Positions 30,799 to 38,858 of a stretch of DNA of 38,858 nt are shown here, piece after piece. The position numbers were made by a program, and so were the translations under genes. Under the pieces are notes generated by a model. It was not told the DNA's origin. It did not search any database and saw only the letters and a list, made by a program, of their open reading frames with translations. This DNA comes from Candidatus Omnitrophota bacterium (GTDB lineage Bacteria; Hinthialibacterota; Hinthialibacteria; Hinthialibacterales; Hinthialibacteraceae), in NCBI GenBank assembly GCA_040755155.1, contig JBFMBP010000126.1:1-38858 (forward strand). The letters run 5' to 3'. Each line of letters starts with the position of its first letter. Position 1 is the first letter of the stretch.

Positions 30799-33189
30799 TT
30801 AATACCCCTTGATTTCAATATCCGCATATTCTACGTAGGAATTATACGTTCCAACTCCAAAATGGCCTTTAAGCGGCTGTTGGACATTCAACGACCATTC
30901 TTTATTCCCATTAATATATCCTTCCGCCAGGTTCCGGCTCGAATCCAACACGAACCAAATATCATACCATTTGCCGAACTGGAGATCGAAATTCAATATC
31001 GTATTACCCATAGATACACTATAGTAAGTTTTCGGTTTCAAACCCTTACAATATTTGCAGCTGATCCGATGAATATTCGAACCGCAGATATCCCAAACAT
31101 AATAGCTGTCAGGAGAAGAGAAGCCAAAGACGATGTGGAATCCTAAGTAGCCATTGGAGCGGGCGCGCAACCTCATTTCCCCTTTTTCGATTATCGGAGC
31201 AAAAAGGAGAATAGATTGTTGCACTCCGGAATCGGTCTGGCGGATCGTTCCCGCCTCCATTTCCCAGGCGTTTCCGCTCAAAGCCATGACTTGTTCGGGA
31301 GTTTGAATGAGTTCCAACCCTTTAAGGCATTGCGTAGACCAACTCTTATTCTCGGAAATATTGGATTCGAGGTCTTTTGGGATAACTGAAACCATCTTAC
31401 CGTCGATCCAGGTCATGAGCGCAGGTTTAACCGTAGTTTCTTTGGATTCGTTCTCTCCATCCATCCTGAAAGTAAAAATCGTTTCGCTATCTTTTTTCTG
31501 CTGAATGAACGCCATAACGTCATTGAGGTTTTTGAGATCGGCTCCAATACCGATTTTGCGGCGATCCAACGCCGTAATGACATCTCCCGGCTTCAATCCC
31601 GCTTGAAGAGCTGGAGATTCGGGATCGACTGCCGTGATTGTCAGGCCGGGAGGATCTTCCTTGCGCAAAATCATGCGTAAACCAAGACTATACGTCTGGG
31701 AAGGAGTCCACTGGGTAAGAATCCGCGATGCGTCGAACGACTCTACAACCAAGCGAGTACCGCCGGATTTTTGCAGATCGTTTACCCAGTCGGAGCGGCT
31801 TTCCCAGATTTCTCCCGTCCAGCCCAGGTTGATGACATGATCGTTATCCAGAACGCCGGAAGCGCGGACGATGGGAACGTATTCGCCGTAGATTTTACGT
31901 AATGCGTAATGATATTCCCGCTTCGTCGCCATCGGCGAAGCTTGCTCGTTGGAAAGTTGGTACTCGAACGGCTCGTTCGTCGCCGGACAGAGTAAAAGCG
32001 AATAATCGGATAGGAAATTGGGAAACAAGTCTTCCAGACGGTATGGATCCTTTTGCTTTTCTTTCCAGTATTTATCCAAAGCGCAGGCGATTTCCAGCAA
32101 ATTTTTCCGCGTCTTGGCGTCAGGGTCGTCCAGCGTATGTCCGCGAAAATATTCCCCTTCCCATATTTGGCCGCTGAAATATATTTCGCCCCCATAACTA
32201 AGGTTGAGCGAGCGGGTGTAATTGCTGATATAACGTACGACGGGAACCTTGTCGCCATATTCCACGAGTTGCTCCGTTTTCCTTTGGCGCATCGTCAGGC
32301 TTTCGAAAAGGATTCCAGGATTGAATTCATAAAGGAAATCGCATGTCATTTTAGGAGCGCATACCGGTATAAAGAATTCGCTTGGTCCCATGCCGCTCGT
32401 TTCCCGCAAGAGCGATTCGTCCTGCAGATAGGCGGGATATAAATCCGATAGCCATTGGGGCAATTGGCCGTCATGATCTTTTTTGAAGCGCGTTAGGGCG
32501 ATGCTGATTCTCCGGAATTTCTTCTTGATTTCCTCCATATCCTCCCGTTCTTTCGGCGTCCCCAAACGGTCATAGAGAAATTTACGGGAAACATCGTTTT
32601 CGGCGGCGCTTGTCTCCGTTTTCCGATTTTGAATGCTTGCGAATCCCTTTTTGATTGGCGTCATCGGCTTTTCGATTTCATCGAGGGAAACGCCTAAAAC
32701 CTCCGCAACTTTCGAATGCGCTTCGTCTCCGTAAAGATTCAATGCCAAGACTTTGCCTTCTTTATCGACGAGTAAATTGCAGGGCGTCTTTTCTATGCCA
32801 AACAATTTCGTAGGGCGATTCTCGCCCAAATCGGAATTCATCATCATCAGCCAGGGGATATGCCATGCGGCGCCGAAATCGAGCGCGTCATATTTCGAAA
32901 TGTCGAGACAAACGCTCAACATCTCCAATCCCTTGCTTTCTAAACGCTTGAATAGGACGAGAGCGTCTTTCGCCAGATCGTCGGTTTTGGCCTGGCCGCA
33001 CGTCCAAAAGGAGATGAGAAGAACCTTGCCCTTCAATGGCCGAAACGAAGCTTTGGTTCCCTCAATGCTGACGAACGAAACATCCGGCAACGTATTTCCC
33101 AATTCGGGAGGACTTTGTAAAGCGACTAAAGCGGGAAGAAAAATAAATAGCGTAAATATTCCTAAAAGATAATGGATGCGGCGATACAT
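30799..33189 (-). CDS. Exported multidomain protein: thioredoxin-like, pseudopilin-like repeats, PDZ, LamG-like
   Basis: A 796-residue protein with an N-terminal signal or anchor segment (about residues 7-25). Residues about 30-165 form a TlpA/AhpC-like thioredoxin fold (LGNTLPDVSFVSIEG, LKGKVLLISFWTCGQ, then TPCNLLVDKEGKVLALNLYG). The usual C-x-x-C is reduced to CGQA, so disulfide chemistry is unlikely in the normal way. Two related segments follow (about 220-300 and 365-430), each of the form 'ALxxFKKDHDGQLPQWLSDLYPAYLQDESLL', as in pseudopilin-like C-terminal domains. A PDZ domain (about 520-610, LTITAVDPESPALQAGLKPGD) and a LamG/DUF1080-like beta-sandwich (about 640-796) end the protein. 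Function unknown. GGGGGAG precedes the ATG at 33189. Confidence 0.75.
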   Translation of the reverse strand: MYRRIHYLLGIFTLFIFLPALVALQSPPELGNTLPDVSFVSIEGTKASFRPLKGKVLLISFWTCGQAKTDDLAKDALVLFKRLESKGLEMLSVCLDISKYDALDFGAAWHIPWLMMMNSDLGENRPTKLFGIEKTPCNLLVDKEGKVLALNLYGDEAHSKVAEVLGVSLDEIEKPMTPIKKGFASIQNRKTETSAAENDVSRKFLYDRLGTPKEREDMEEIKKKFRRISIALTRFKKDHDGQLPQWLSDLYPAYLQDESLLRETSGMGPSEFFIPVCAPKMTCDFLYEFNPGILFESLTMRQRKTEQLVEYGDKVPVVRYISNYTRSLNLSYGGEIYFSGQIWEGEYFRGHTLDDPDAKTRKNLLEIACALDKYWKEKQKDPYRLEDLFPNFLSDYSLLLCPATNEPFEYQLSNEQASPMATKREYHYALRKIYGEYVPIVRASGVLDNDHVINLGWTGEIWESRSDWVNDLQKSGGTRLVVESFDASRILTQWTPSQTYSLGLRMILRKEDPPGLTITAVDPESPALQAGLKPGDVITALDRRKIGIGADLKNLNDVMAFIQQKKDSETIFTFRMDGENESKETTVKPALMTWIDGKMVSVIPKDLESNISENKSWSTQCLKGLELIQTPEQVMALSGNAWEMEAGTIRQTDSGVQQSILLFAPIIEKGEMRLRARSNGYLGFHIVFGFSSPDSYYVWDICGSNIHRISCKYCKGLKPKTYYSVSMGNTILNFDLQFGKWYDIWFVLDSSRNLAEGYINGNKEWSLNVQQPLKGHFGVGTYNSYVEYADIEIKGY

Positions 33190-33590
33190 AAGGCTCCCCC
33201 ATGAGCGATTTTGTATTACAAAGCTGGCATTCCGCTTGAAACCTGTTTTAAATATTCGTTCCATCAATACGATAACGTTTCAATTTCGCCGTCGAATCGT
33301 TTCCGGCAAAGCGGCGGCTCGATTCGCATACTTTAACATAGTATCGCGAAATTTTGCATCTGCACGCATTCAATTGGCTTTCGATCTTGCGAGCTCGAAA
33401 TTAAGTAAATAGATGAAAGCCATGTATGAATAAAGGGTGGACGTAAGATTGTTATTGTCCCTATGCGATGTCTTTTCAAGCGTCGAAGTTGACAAGCGGC
33501 GGCCTTCCATGAAACAATCGTTGGCGAATAAAATCGCCAAATTCCTATTCTTTTGGAAATTGGATTAAATTGGTTTCAAGAGTCGGCGCG
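33190..33590. other. Divergent intergenic region, 401 nt, no gene seen
   Basis: This gap separates two divergent genes. It holds a possible promoter toward the plus strand, TTGACA (33489-33494) with AACAAT 18 nt later. A perfect 7-bp hairpin (TTGGCGA at 33521-33527, TCGCCAA at 33534-33540) lies in the leader that follows. Two short dyads occur nearer the minus-strand gene: TTTGTA-T-TACAAA (33210-33222, with one extra T) and ATACT-N7-AGTAT (33328-33344). No open frame with a ribosome site and family resemblance was found. Confidence 0.4.
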
Positions 33591-35438
33591 ATGCGGTTTT
33601 TTGTTGTGCGGAAGAACATTTTTGGATTGGGTCTGTTGGCAATTATAGTCCTGGCAGGCGCTGCGTTATCGATATCCAATTATCGAAGAAACAATGCCGA
33701 AAAATGGTTTGAAGGTCCGGTTCGAATTTGTCCCCGCGAAACGCCTCTCTTTTACGAACCCGCCCATTATCGCCTGCTGGGAGCATCTTCGCGTGAAGAA
33801 ATCTCAGCCAAAGATATAGAGCCAAACGGCGCGGCGAATCTAAACACGAAGGCGGAATCCGATGAGATTCCTTGGGTGGATGGAGAAGGCCGGGATGAAG
33901 TCCAGGCTACGATCCATGAGAAAAACCAGCGAGAAGACCCCCATTTAACTCGTTTGCGATACGATTCCTGCTATAAGGAACGCAAGCCTTTCCGCACTCT
34001 CCAACTGATTGCGCCCGAAGACGGTTCTCTCTTTCCTTCCAACATATGTCCGCCGTATGTCGAATGGGAAGACCCTCATAACCAATGCTGGCAGGTTTGC
34101 GTTCAAGTGGAAGGCGACAACCGTTCCTATGCTTTCGTTACGCAGGAGAGGCGATGGCGGTTTCCCGAATCGTTGTGGAACGATTTAAAAAAGAACGCCG
34201 TCGAAAAATCGATTCGCCTTCAAATCAAAGCCGTCCGGCTGGACGAATCGGGGCGAAGGATAGGCGATATTCAGGCCACGGAACCTATCTCAATCCGCAT
34301 TTCGCGCGATCCCGCCGATCCTTATATTATGTACCGCTTGGTGGTTCCGCCGTTCAACACATTCAAAACTCCCGAAATCTATTTGCGGGATATCCGGCAA
34401 GATGAACCGAAATTATATCTCTCCACTCGTCGGGAATATTGTTTGAATTGCCATAACTTTTCTTCGAAAAAGGGATCGAGCGGCAAAATGGCGATTCAAG
34501 TGCGCAGCCTGGTTAAAAACGTCAACAATCTTCCCACCTATCTGGCTATATACGATTTCGATAAGAGAGAAGGCTTCAAAATCAAACTACCTTTCGAAAT
34601 TCAAATGACCACGTTTACGGCCTGGGCGCCCGATGGGCAAAAAATCGCTTATTCCGCCAATCAGAAACTGGTGGCGCTCAAACCCCTCGTTTACGAGACG
34701 CAACTAGCCGCTATCGCGACGTCGGATATTGCTATTTACGATGTGGATCGAAACGATACTTACCTGGTTCCAGGCGCTTGCGATCCGAATCTTTTGGAAA
34801 TTTACCCGCAATGGACTCTGGACGGGAAGCGTTTGATTTTTTCCCGCAGCCCGTTAGGAGCGCATCCGGCGCAGATTCTATACGATTTGTATTATGTGGA
34901 CTTGGACGCTTCGCCGCCGCAGCCCAAACCGGTTCCCGGCGCGTCCGGCAATGGGCATTCCAATGTCTTCTCCCATTATTCGCCCGACGGCCAATGGTTT
35001 TCGTTCTGTCAATCCAGCGGCGGCGATCTTATCCGCGCTTCAAGCGATCTCTATCTTCTGCCCGGCGATTGGAACGGTCCTGCTCGCCGCTTGGAATGCA
35101 ATGTGGATTATGCGACGGATTCCTGGCATAGTTGGAGTTCCAACAGCCGCTGGATCGTCTTCTCCTCCAAACGCGAGGGTGGAGTGTACGCCTATTTATA
35201 TTTCACGCACATTGACGAGCAGGGACGCGCCTCTCCAGCGGTAGCGCTCCCAATGACGGAACGTCCCATAGCCAGTTTCAATATTCCGGAATTCATCGAG
35301 GAACCGCCGCCTGTGGATGGGGACGCCATTTTCGACGCCATCCGGGTGGAGGCCTTGCCGCGCATTGCGCAGTTGCGAACCGTTACTGGCGAACCTACGA
35401 ATCAATCTTATGGCCAAGAAGAACAAAAAAGCGAATAA
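33591..35438 (+). CDS. WD40/TolB-like propeller protein with a single haem c motif
   Basis: A 615-residue exported or anchored protein with one N-terminal hydrophobic segment (about residues 8-27). The first 270 residues hold an Ig-like beta region (LQLIAPEDGSLFPSNICPPYVEWED). A single CxxCH motif (YCLNCHNFSS) follows, which should bind one haem c covalently. The rest is a TolB/WD40-like propeller with repeated 'W/YSPDGxxIxFS' blades: TAWAPDGQKIAYSAN, PQWTLDGKRLIFSR, SHYSPDGQWFSFC and HSWSSNSRWIVFSS. Similar cytochrome-tagged propellers occur in environmental Bacteroidota and Planctomycetota; their role is unknown. The ATG at 33591 lacks a strong ribosome site. The 3' end overlaps the following TPR gene by 29 nt, so the two are likely co-expressed. 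Confidence 0.75.
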   Translation: MRFFVVRKNIFGLGLLAIIVLAGAALSISNYRRNNAEKWFEGPVRICPRETPLFYEPAHYRLLGASSREEISAKDIEPNGAANLNTKAESDEIPWVDGEGRDEVQATIHEKNQREDPHLTRLRYDSCYKERKPFRTLQLIAPEDGSLFPSNICPPYVEWEDPHNQCWQVCVQVEGDNRSYAFVTQERRWRFPESLWNDLKKNAVEKSIRLQIKAVRLDESGRRIGDIQATEPISIRISRDPADPYIMYRLVVPPFNTFKTPEIYLRDIRQDEPKLYLSTRREYCLNCHNFSSKKGSSGKMAIQVRSLVKNVNNLPTYLAIYDFDKREGFKIKLPFEIQMTTFTAWAPDGQKIAYSANQKLVALKPLVYETQLAAIATSDIAIYDVDRNDTYLVPGACDPNLLEIYPQWTLDGKRLIFSRSPLGAHPAQILYDLYYVDLDASPPQPKPVPGASGNGHSNVFSHYSPDGQWFSFCQSSGGDLIRASSDLYLLPGDWNGPARRLECNVDYATDSWHSWSSNSRWIVFSSKREGGVYAYLYFTHIDEQGRASPAVALPMTERPIASFNIPEFIEEPPPVDGDAIFDAIRVEALPRIAQLRTVTGEPTNQSYGQEEQKSE

Positions 35439-38394
35439 CGATTCTCTACCAGCCGCGCCGGGGCGGACGAGAATCGCCTACGTCAGCGAAGCGATGCGGC
35501 GCTATCCGTGGGCGTGGGCTTGGCCTTTGATCGCTTTAATTACCCTTTTCGTTTATAGTCCGTTTTATTCCGCAACGCTTTTTATTAGCCATGAGAATAG
35601 TATTCTGCGTTTGCCGCTTCTTTCTCACGCTCGAAATATCCCGCAAATATTCAGCCGCGATTTTCTGCTTTATACTGATGGGCAATATCGGCCTCTCTCT
35701 TACGCCGTGATCGCCTTGGCGCGAACTTGGGTTGCAGCGGATTGGACGATTTTTTGGAATCTATGGATGGCTGGTTTTCATATCGTCAACGCCTGTTTGC
35801 TTTTTTCCATCCTGCGTTGGTATACGCCGAAGATTTCAACGGCGCTGATAACGGCGCTCGTTTTCGCCTTGCATCCGCTGAGCGCGGAAACTGTCGACAA
35901 CATCAATCATTATCCTATTCTCTTGTCGTTGACTTTGATCCTTTCCTCCTTGCGATGCTATCTCGCCTATTCGAATACGAAAAAGCGGGGATGGTTCGCC
36001 GCCGCGCTGGCTTTTTATCTTCCTGCGCTCTTTTGCGCACGTCCGGCGTTTACGTTGGGATTTATTTTGTTAATCAATGAATTATTTATCCTTCCATCGG
36101 CGGGCAAAAAACGCTTGTATCGGATCGCCCCTTTTTGTCTGCTTCCACTTCTTCTCTCTCCGGCCTGGTTGACGTTAAACCCGCATCCTTTGCATTACCG
36201 GTATATCCCCCTTGAGGGGAGTTCGTTATGGGACGGCCTTTTCACCGTTATCGGCGGGACTGGCGTCTATCTTCGCGGATTGTTATTGTCTTCCGGTATT
36301 CCCGGTTTTCTTCATGAAACCGTCGAGAAAGTATTTTCCTGGCGGCATCCGTTATTGATTTTTTGGGGAATATTCCATATCGCGGCGCTGTCCGCGATTC
36401 TGTGGTTGCTGAAGCGCCGTTCGTTGGCGGCGTTCGGCCTTTCGATCATGTATATCGGATTATTGCCTTACGCCTCCGTCGCCTATAACCGGGTAACGGA
36501 TTATATCGCCTGGAGTTATTTTTACCTTCCTTTAGTTGGATGGTCCATCATGATCGGGGGGCTATTCGGCGCTTTGTTCAACCGGAAAAGGAAAGAGATC
36601 GCCGCGGCGGGACAAATCGCGATGCTGGCGTTGGTTGTTGTATGGAGCGGGTGGAGTTTACATATCAACTCGCTAACCCGCCATCCCATCGAATATTGGA
36701 ATCGAATTTTCGAAAAGGACTCCCGATGCAAATCGGTGTTGATCGAATTGGGACAATCGCTATTGGCGAAGAATAATCTCTCTTCCGCTCTGCACGATCT
36801 CTTTTCGCCTTACGTCGAAGATGTCAGAGAACCTTGCCTTCTTATGGCTCGTTATTATAACGCCGTCGGCGAACGGCTCGCCGCCGCCATTCATCTTCGT
36901 TTTTGCATCGGCATGAAAAGCGCGGGCCTCGTGTTCGGCAGGGAAAGCATGGCGGCCGCCGACCTTCTGCTTTCCGCCGGAGCTTTAGATCATGCGGAAG
37001 ATCATCTAGGGAAAGTGTTGATGGTCGATCCCGCCAACGCCTCCGCGATGGTTCGCTTGGCGAAAATTTGGCTATTGAAAGGCCGCGTAATGGAAGCCAA
37101 GCAATTGGCGCGGCAAATCGCAAACCTTGCCCCCGATTTCGAGGAAGGATTGCGCTTGGATCAAGAGATTCGCCAATTCGAACAGAAAAATCAAGACAAA
37201 ACCATGATGTATATGATTAATGCGCCGTCTCCCGATTGGCTGAATTACGTTCTGGATCAGGAACGCTCTCCCAGCTTGCGCCGCGAGATTATCTCCTTGA
37301 GCCAACGCGCCGATCCCAATGACGCCATCATTTGCATGGAAGCCGTCATCGCCTTGCTGGAAAATGAAGATTACGCCGAGGCGGCCAAGAAGGCGAAATT
37401 AATCGCACAATCGTTGCCCAATTACCCGATGGCTTTGGCTGTAGCCTGCGCCGCTTTGGCGGCGGGAGGCGAGAGTAAGGAAGCGATTCCTTACGGCTAT
37501 CGCGCCGTCTCGCTGTCGAATCGAAAACCCTTCGCCTGGCAATCGCTGGCGATGGCTTATGCTCTTAAGGGAGAATTGGACGAAAGCGACCAGCCTTTTA
37601 TCCAAGCCATCGAAAGCGATCCGTCGCTCGCTTCCCAATTCTACTACAATCTTGGCCTGCAAAAACAAAAAGAAGGAAAAATCGCCGAAGCCATCGCTTC
37701 GCTGGAGAAATCCGTTAAAGCCTCTCCCAATAATCTGCAAGCTCAACAAGCGTTGGGAAAGGCGTCCTTATACGCCCAAAATTCCAGCGGCGCCATCGAG
37801 AAACTGCTGTTATCCTTGAAAACGAAGCCCGACGACGCGTCTACCCTTGCCGATTTGGGCCGCGCTTACATGAAAGAGAATCAAATTGAGAACGGCGTTC
37901 GCTCCTTCCAGACCGCCGTGAAGATCGAACCGGAAAATGCGCTCTACCATTATTATTTAGGTTCCGCGTACAATCGGAACCAACAAAAAAAAGAAGCGCT
38001 GCATGAATTCCGCATCGCCGTCCAATTGAAGCCGGACGACGTCGAAGTTCGCTTCGCCTTGGCCAATACGCTTTTCGCCGCCCAAGAATACTCGGAAGCG
38101 AGCGAGCACTATCGAATCGTCGTTCGCCAAAAGCCGGATTACCCTTACGTCCACGCCAATTTGGGAACGATTTTCCAAACGCAAAACAAACTGGACGAAG
38201 CGATCCAGGAATATCGGGAAGAAATCCGTTATTACCCGAAATTCGCCGACATCTACAACCGGATTATCCGAATTTGTCTACAAAAAGGCGACCGTCCAAA
38301 TGCACTTGAAACGGAACGGCAAGCTAAAGAACTTGGACTCGAACTCAGTCAGGATATCATAGCGAAACTGCATGAAACTGCGGCGAAAGAATAG
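35410..38394 (+). CDS. GT-C-type membrane protein with C-terminal TPR array (TMTC-like)
   Basis: A 994-residue protein. After a basic N-terminus (MAKKNKK) there are about ten membrane segments (about residues 40-450). A first loop reads DGQYRPLSYAVIALARTW, and NLWMAGFHIVNACLLFSILRW follows, the layout of PMT/TMTC-like GT-C proteins. The second half is a helical repeat region with at least six TPR units toward the C-terminus, for example AEAIASLEKSVKASPNN, GVRSFQTAVKIEPENALYHY, ALHEFRIAVQLKPDD and AIQEYREEIRYYPKFADIY. TMTC-type enzymes mannosylate proteins; transferase activity here is inferred. The start overlaps the preceding gene by 29 nt and lacks a clear ribosome site, suggesting translational coupling. 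A strong terminator follows. Confidence 0.8.
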   Translation: MAKKNKKANNDSLPAAPGRTRIAYVSEAMRRYPWAWAWPLIALITLFVYSPFYSATLFISHENSILRLPLLSHARNIPQIFSRDFLLYTDGQYRPLSYAVIALARTWVAADWTIFWNLWMAGFHIVNACLLFSILRWYTPKISTALITALVFALHPLSAETVDNINHYPILLSLTLILSSLRCYLAYSNTKKRGWFAAALAFYLPALFCARPAFTLGFILLINELFILPSAGKKRLYRIAPFCLLPLLLSPAWLTLNPHPLHYRYIPLEGSSLWDGLFTVIGGTGVYLRGLLLSSGIPGFLHETVEKVFSWRHPLLIFWGIFHIAALSAILWLLKRRSLAAFGLSIMYIGLLPYASVAYNRVTDYIAWSYFYLPLVGWSIMIGGLFGALFNRKRKEIAAAGQIAMLALVVVWSGWSLHINSLTRHPIEYWNRIFEKDSRCKSVLIELGQSLLAKNNLSSALHDLFSPYVEDVREPCLLMARYYNAVGERLAAAIHLRFCIGMKSAGLVFGRESMAAADLLLSAGALDHAEDHLGKVLMVDPANASAMVRLAKIWLLKGRVMEAKQLARQIANLAPDFEEGLRLDQEIRQFEQKNQDKTMMYMINAPSPDWLNYVLDQERSPSLRREIISLSQRADPNDAIICMEAVIALLENEDYAEAAKKAKLIAQSLPNYPMALAVACAALAAGGESKEAIPYGYRAVSLSNRKPFAWQSLAMAYALKGELDESDQPFIQAIESDPSLASQFYYNLGLQKQKEGKIAEAIASLEKSVKASPNNLQAQQALGKASLYAQNSSGAIEKLLLSLKTKPDDASTLADLGRAYMKENQIENGVRSFQTAVKIEPENALYHYYLGSAYNRNQQKKEALHEFRIAVQLKPDDVEVRFALANTLFAAQEYSEASEHYRIVVRQKPDYPYVHANLGTIFQTQNKLDEAIQEYREEIRYYPKFADIYNRIIRICLQKGDRPNALETERQAKELGLELSQDIIAKLHETAAKE

Positions 38395-38442
38395 GGCGCA
38401 ACGAGCTGTTCTATCAATAGAACGCATCATTCATTCAAATCA

Positions 38443-38481
38443 AAAGGGGAGAATTCGCGGCGATAGCGATTTCTCCCCTTT
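38443..38481. terminator. Bidirectional terminator between convergent genes
   Basis: A 16-nt stem with one mismatch (38443-38458 paired with 38466-38481) and a 7-nt loop; the outer 11 bp are perfect (AAAGGGGAGAA with TTCTCCCCTTT). T-rich sequence follows on the plus strand (TTTCCTTTAT), and the A-run at the left gives TTTTG on the minus strand. It sits between the TPR gene and the convergent mannosidase-like gene. Confidence 0.85.
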
Positions 38482-38498
38482 CCTTTATGATCCTATTT

Positions 38499-38858
38499 TC
38501 ATTTTCCTGCTGATATCTTGATGAATTTCACTTCATTGGGGCGAAATTCCGTTTTGTTGATTCGTCTTTTTACTGGTTCTTCCAATACATTCACTTCATC
38601 GATCCGGCGGATGGAGGCGCGGCTGTCTTTAAAATCCAGCGCCGCCTTTTCGCCTTCCAATTCCCGCAATTGCAGGACGATTCCCTTGCCGTAGCGGGCG
38701 GGATGAGCGTCGACGAGCAGAAGGTTGGGAACGTCGAGATTCAACGCAGAAAAGGCGAGCGCTTTGTTCTGGTTGGGAGAAGGAGAGGACGGCAGCACGC
38801 GGGAAGCCAACGGAACGCGGGCGCCCCAGCCGAAGCGGGAAGCGGCGGCGTTGCGGCT
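38499..38858 (-). CDS. C-terminal part of a GH38-like alpha-mannosidase (partial)
   Basis: The frame is open from the right window edge to a stop at 38499, giving 119 residues of a longer protein. The visible part is beta-rich. Near the edge it reads FGWGARVPLASRV, then NLLLVDAHPARYGKGIVLQLRELEGEKAAL, then a Glu-containing stretch (VNVLEEP) and the ending TEFRPNEVKFIKIS. This pattern (a 'FG-W-x-x-PL' entry, 'GIVLRLxExxG', and a final 'xPxEIKTxxI') resembles the C-terminal sandwich of GH38 alpha-mannosidases and related enzymes. The catalytic domain lies outside the window, so this is a tentative call. The start cannot be given. Confidence 0.5.
   Translation of the reverse strand, partial: SRNAAASRFGWGARVPLASRVLPSSPSPNQNKALAFSALNLDVPNLLLVDAHPARYGKGIVLQLRELEGEKAALDFKDSRASIRRIDEVNVLEEPVKRRINKTEFRPNEVKFIKISAGK

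Overview
The window looks like chromosomal DNA from an uncultured, Gram-negative-type bacterium of the Planctomycetota / Sumerlaeota / Hydrogenedentota / Hinthialibacterota kind. This is an inference from gene style, not from a marker gene: many exported proteins with beta-helix, PKD, PDZ or WD40-like domains, a Tat-exported Fe-S protein, multihaem cytochromes, GT-C membrane glycosyltransferases, wide gaps between genes and small toxin-antitoxin modules. No rRNA, tRNA, insertion sequence, prophage or CRISPR array was seen. All genes appear intact except the last, which runs off the right edge.

Layout. 1-3.2 kb (minus strand): a FlgM-like anti-sigma factor with its own terminator, a GT87/DUF2029-like membrane protein, a 16-bp tandem repeat array, and a soluble protein with a recombinase-core-like N-terminus. 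3.3-8.9 kb: a secreted beta-helix protein, a dual CDGSH iron-sulfur protein, an STT3-like GT-C membrane protein, a BrnT/BrnA-type toxin-antitoxin pair and an exported TIM-barrel hydrolase-like protein. 8.9-14.3 kb: a GNAT acetyltransferase translationally coupled to an LctP-family permease, a CYTH-domain protein, a small membrane protein plus a sodium:solute symporter, and a solitary HigA-like regulator. 14.4-16.4 kb: an exported beta-helix plus GH43-like protein.

16.6-21.7 kb is a respiratory module. A membrane-anchored tetrahaem cytochrome, a Tat-exported four-cluster ferredoxin, an NrfD-type quinol-interacting membrane subunit and an octahaem cytochrome of the hydroxylamine oxidoreductase family lie in one minus-strand operon. 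A divergent Rrf2 regulator with three clustered cysteines lies upstream, with a perfect 12+12 bp dyad in its promoter. The most economical reading is a quinol-dependent periplasmic reductase for nitrogen oxides under Fe-S/NO-type control.

21.7-27.5 kb: an M23 peptidase with PKD domains, a sugar-porter MFS transporter, and a large fusion of a Walker-A-less KaiC-like domain with a PEP/pyruvate-binding ATP-grasp domain. 27.9-30.7 kb: nrpR, encoding a nitrogen repressor best known from archaea, diverges from gdhA (NADP-type glutamate dehydrogenase). Both have well-spaced sigma-70-like promoters, and the gdhA start site is covered by an exact GGAA-N6-TTCC palindrome, the operator known for methanogen NrpR. 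This is the clearest regulatory circuit in the window. It joins ammonium assimilation to the same stretch of DNA as a possible ammonium-forming respiratory module.

30.8-38.9 kb: a large exported protein combining thioredoxin-like, pseudopilin-like, PDZ and LamG-like parts; a WD40-like protein with a single haem c motif; an overlapping GT-C/TPR membrane protein; a strong two-way terminator; and the C-terminal part of a GH38-like alpha-mannosidase entering from the right edge.
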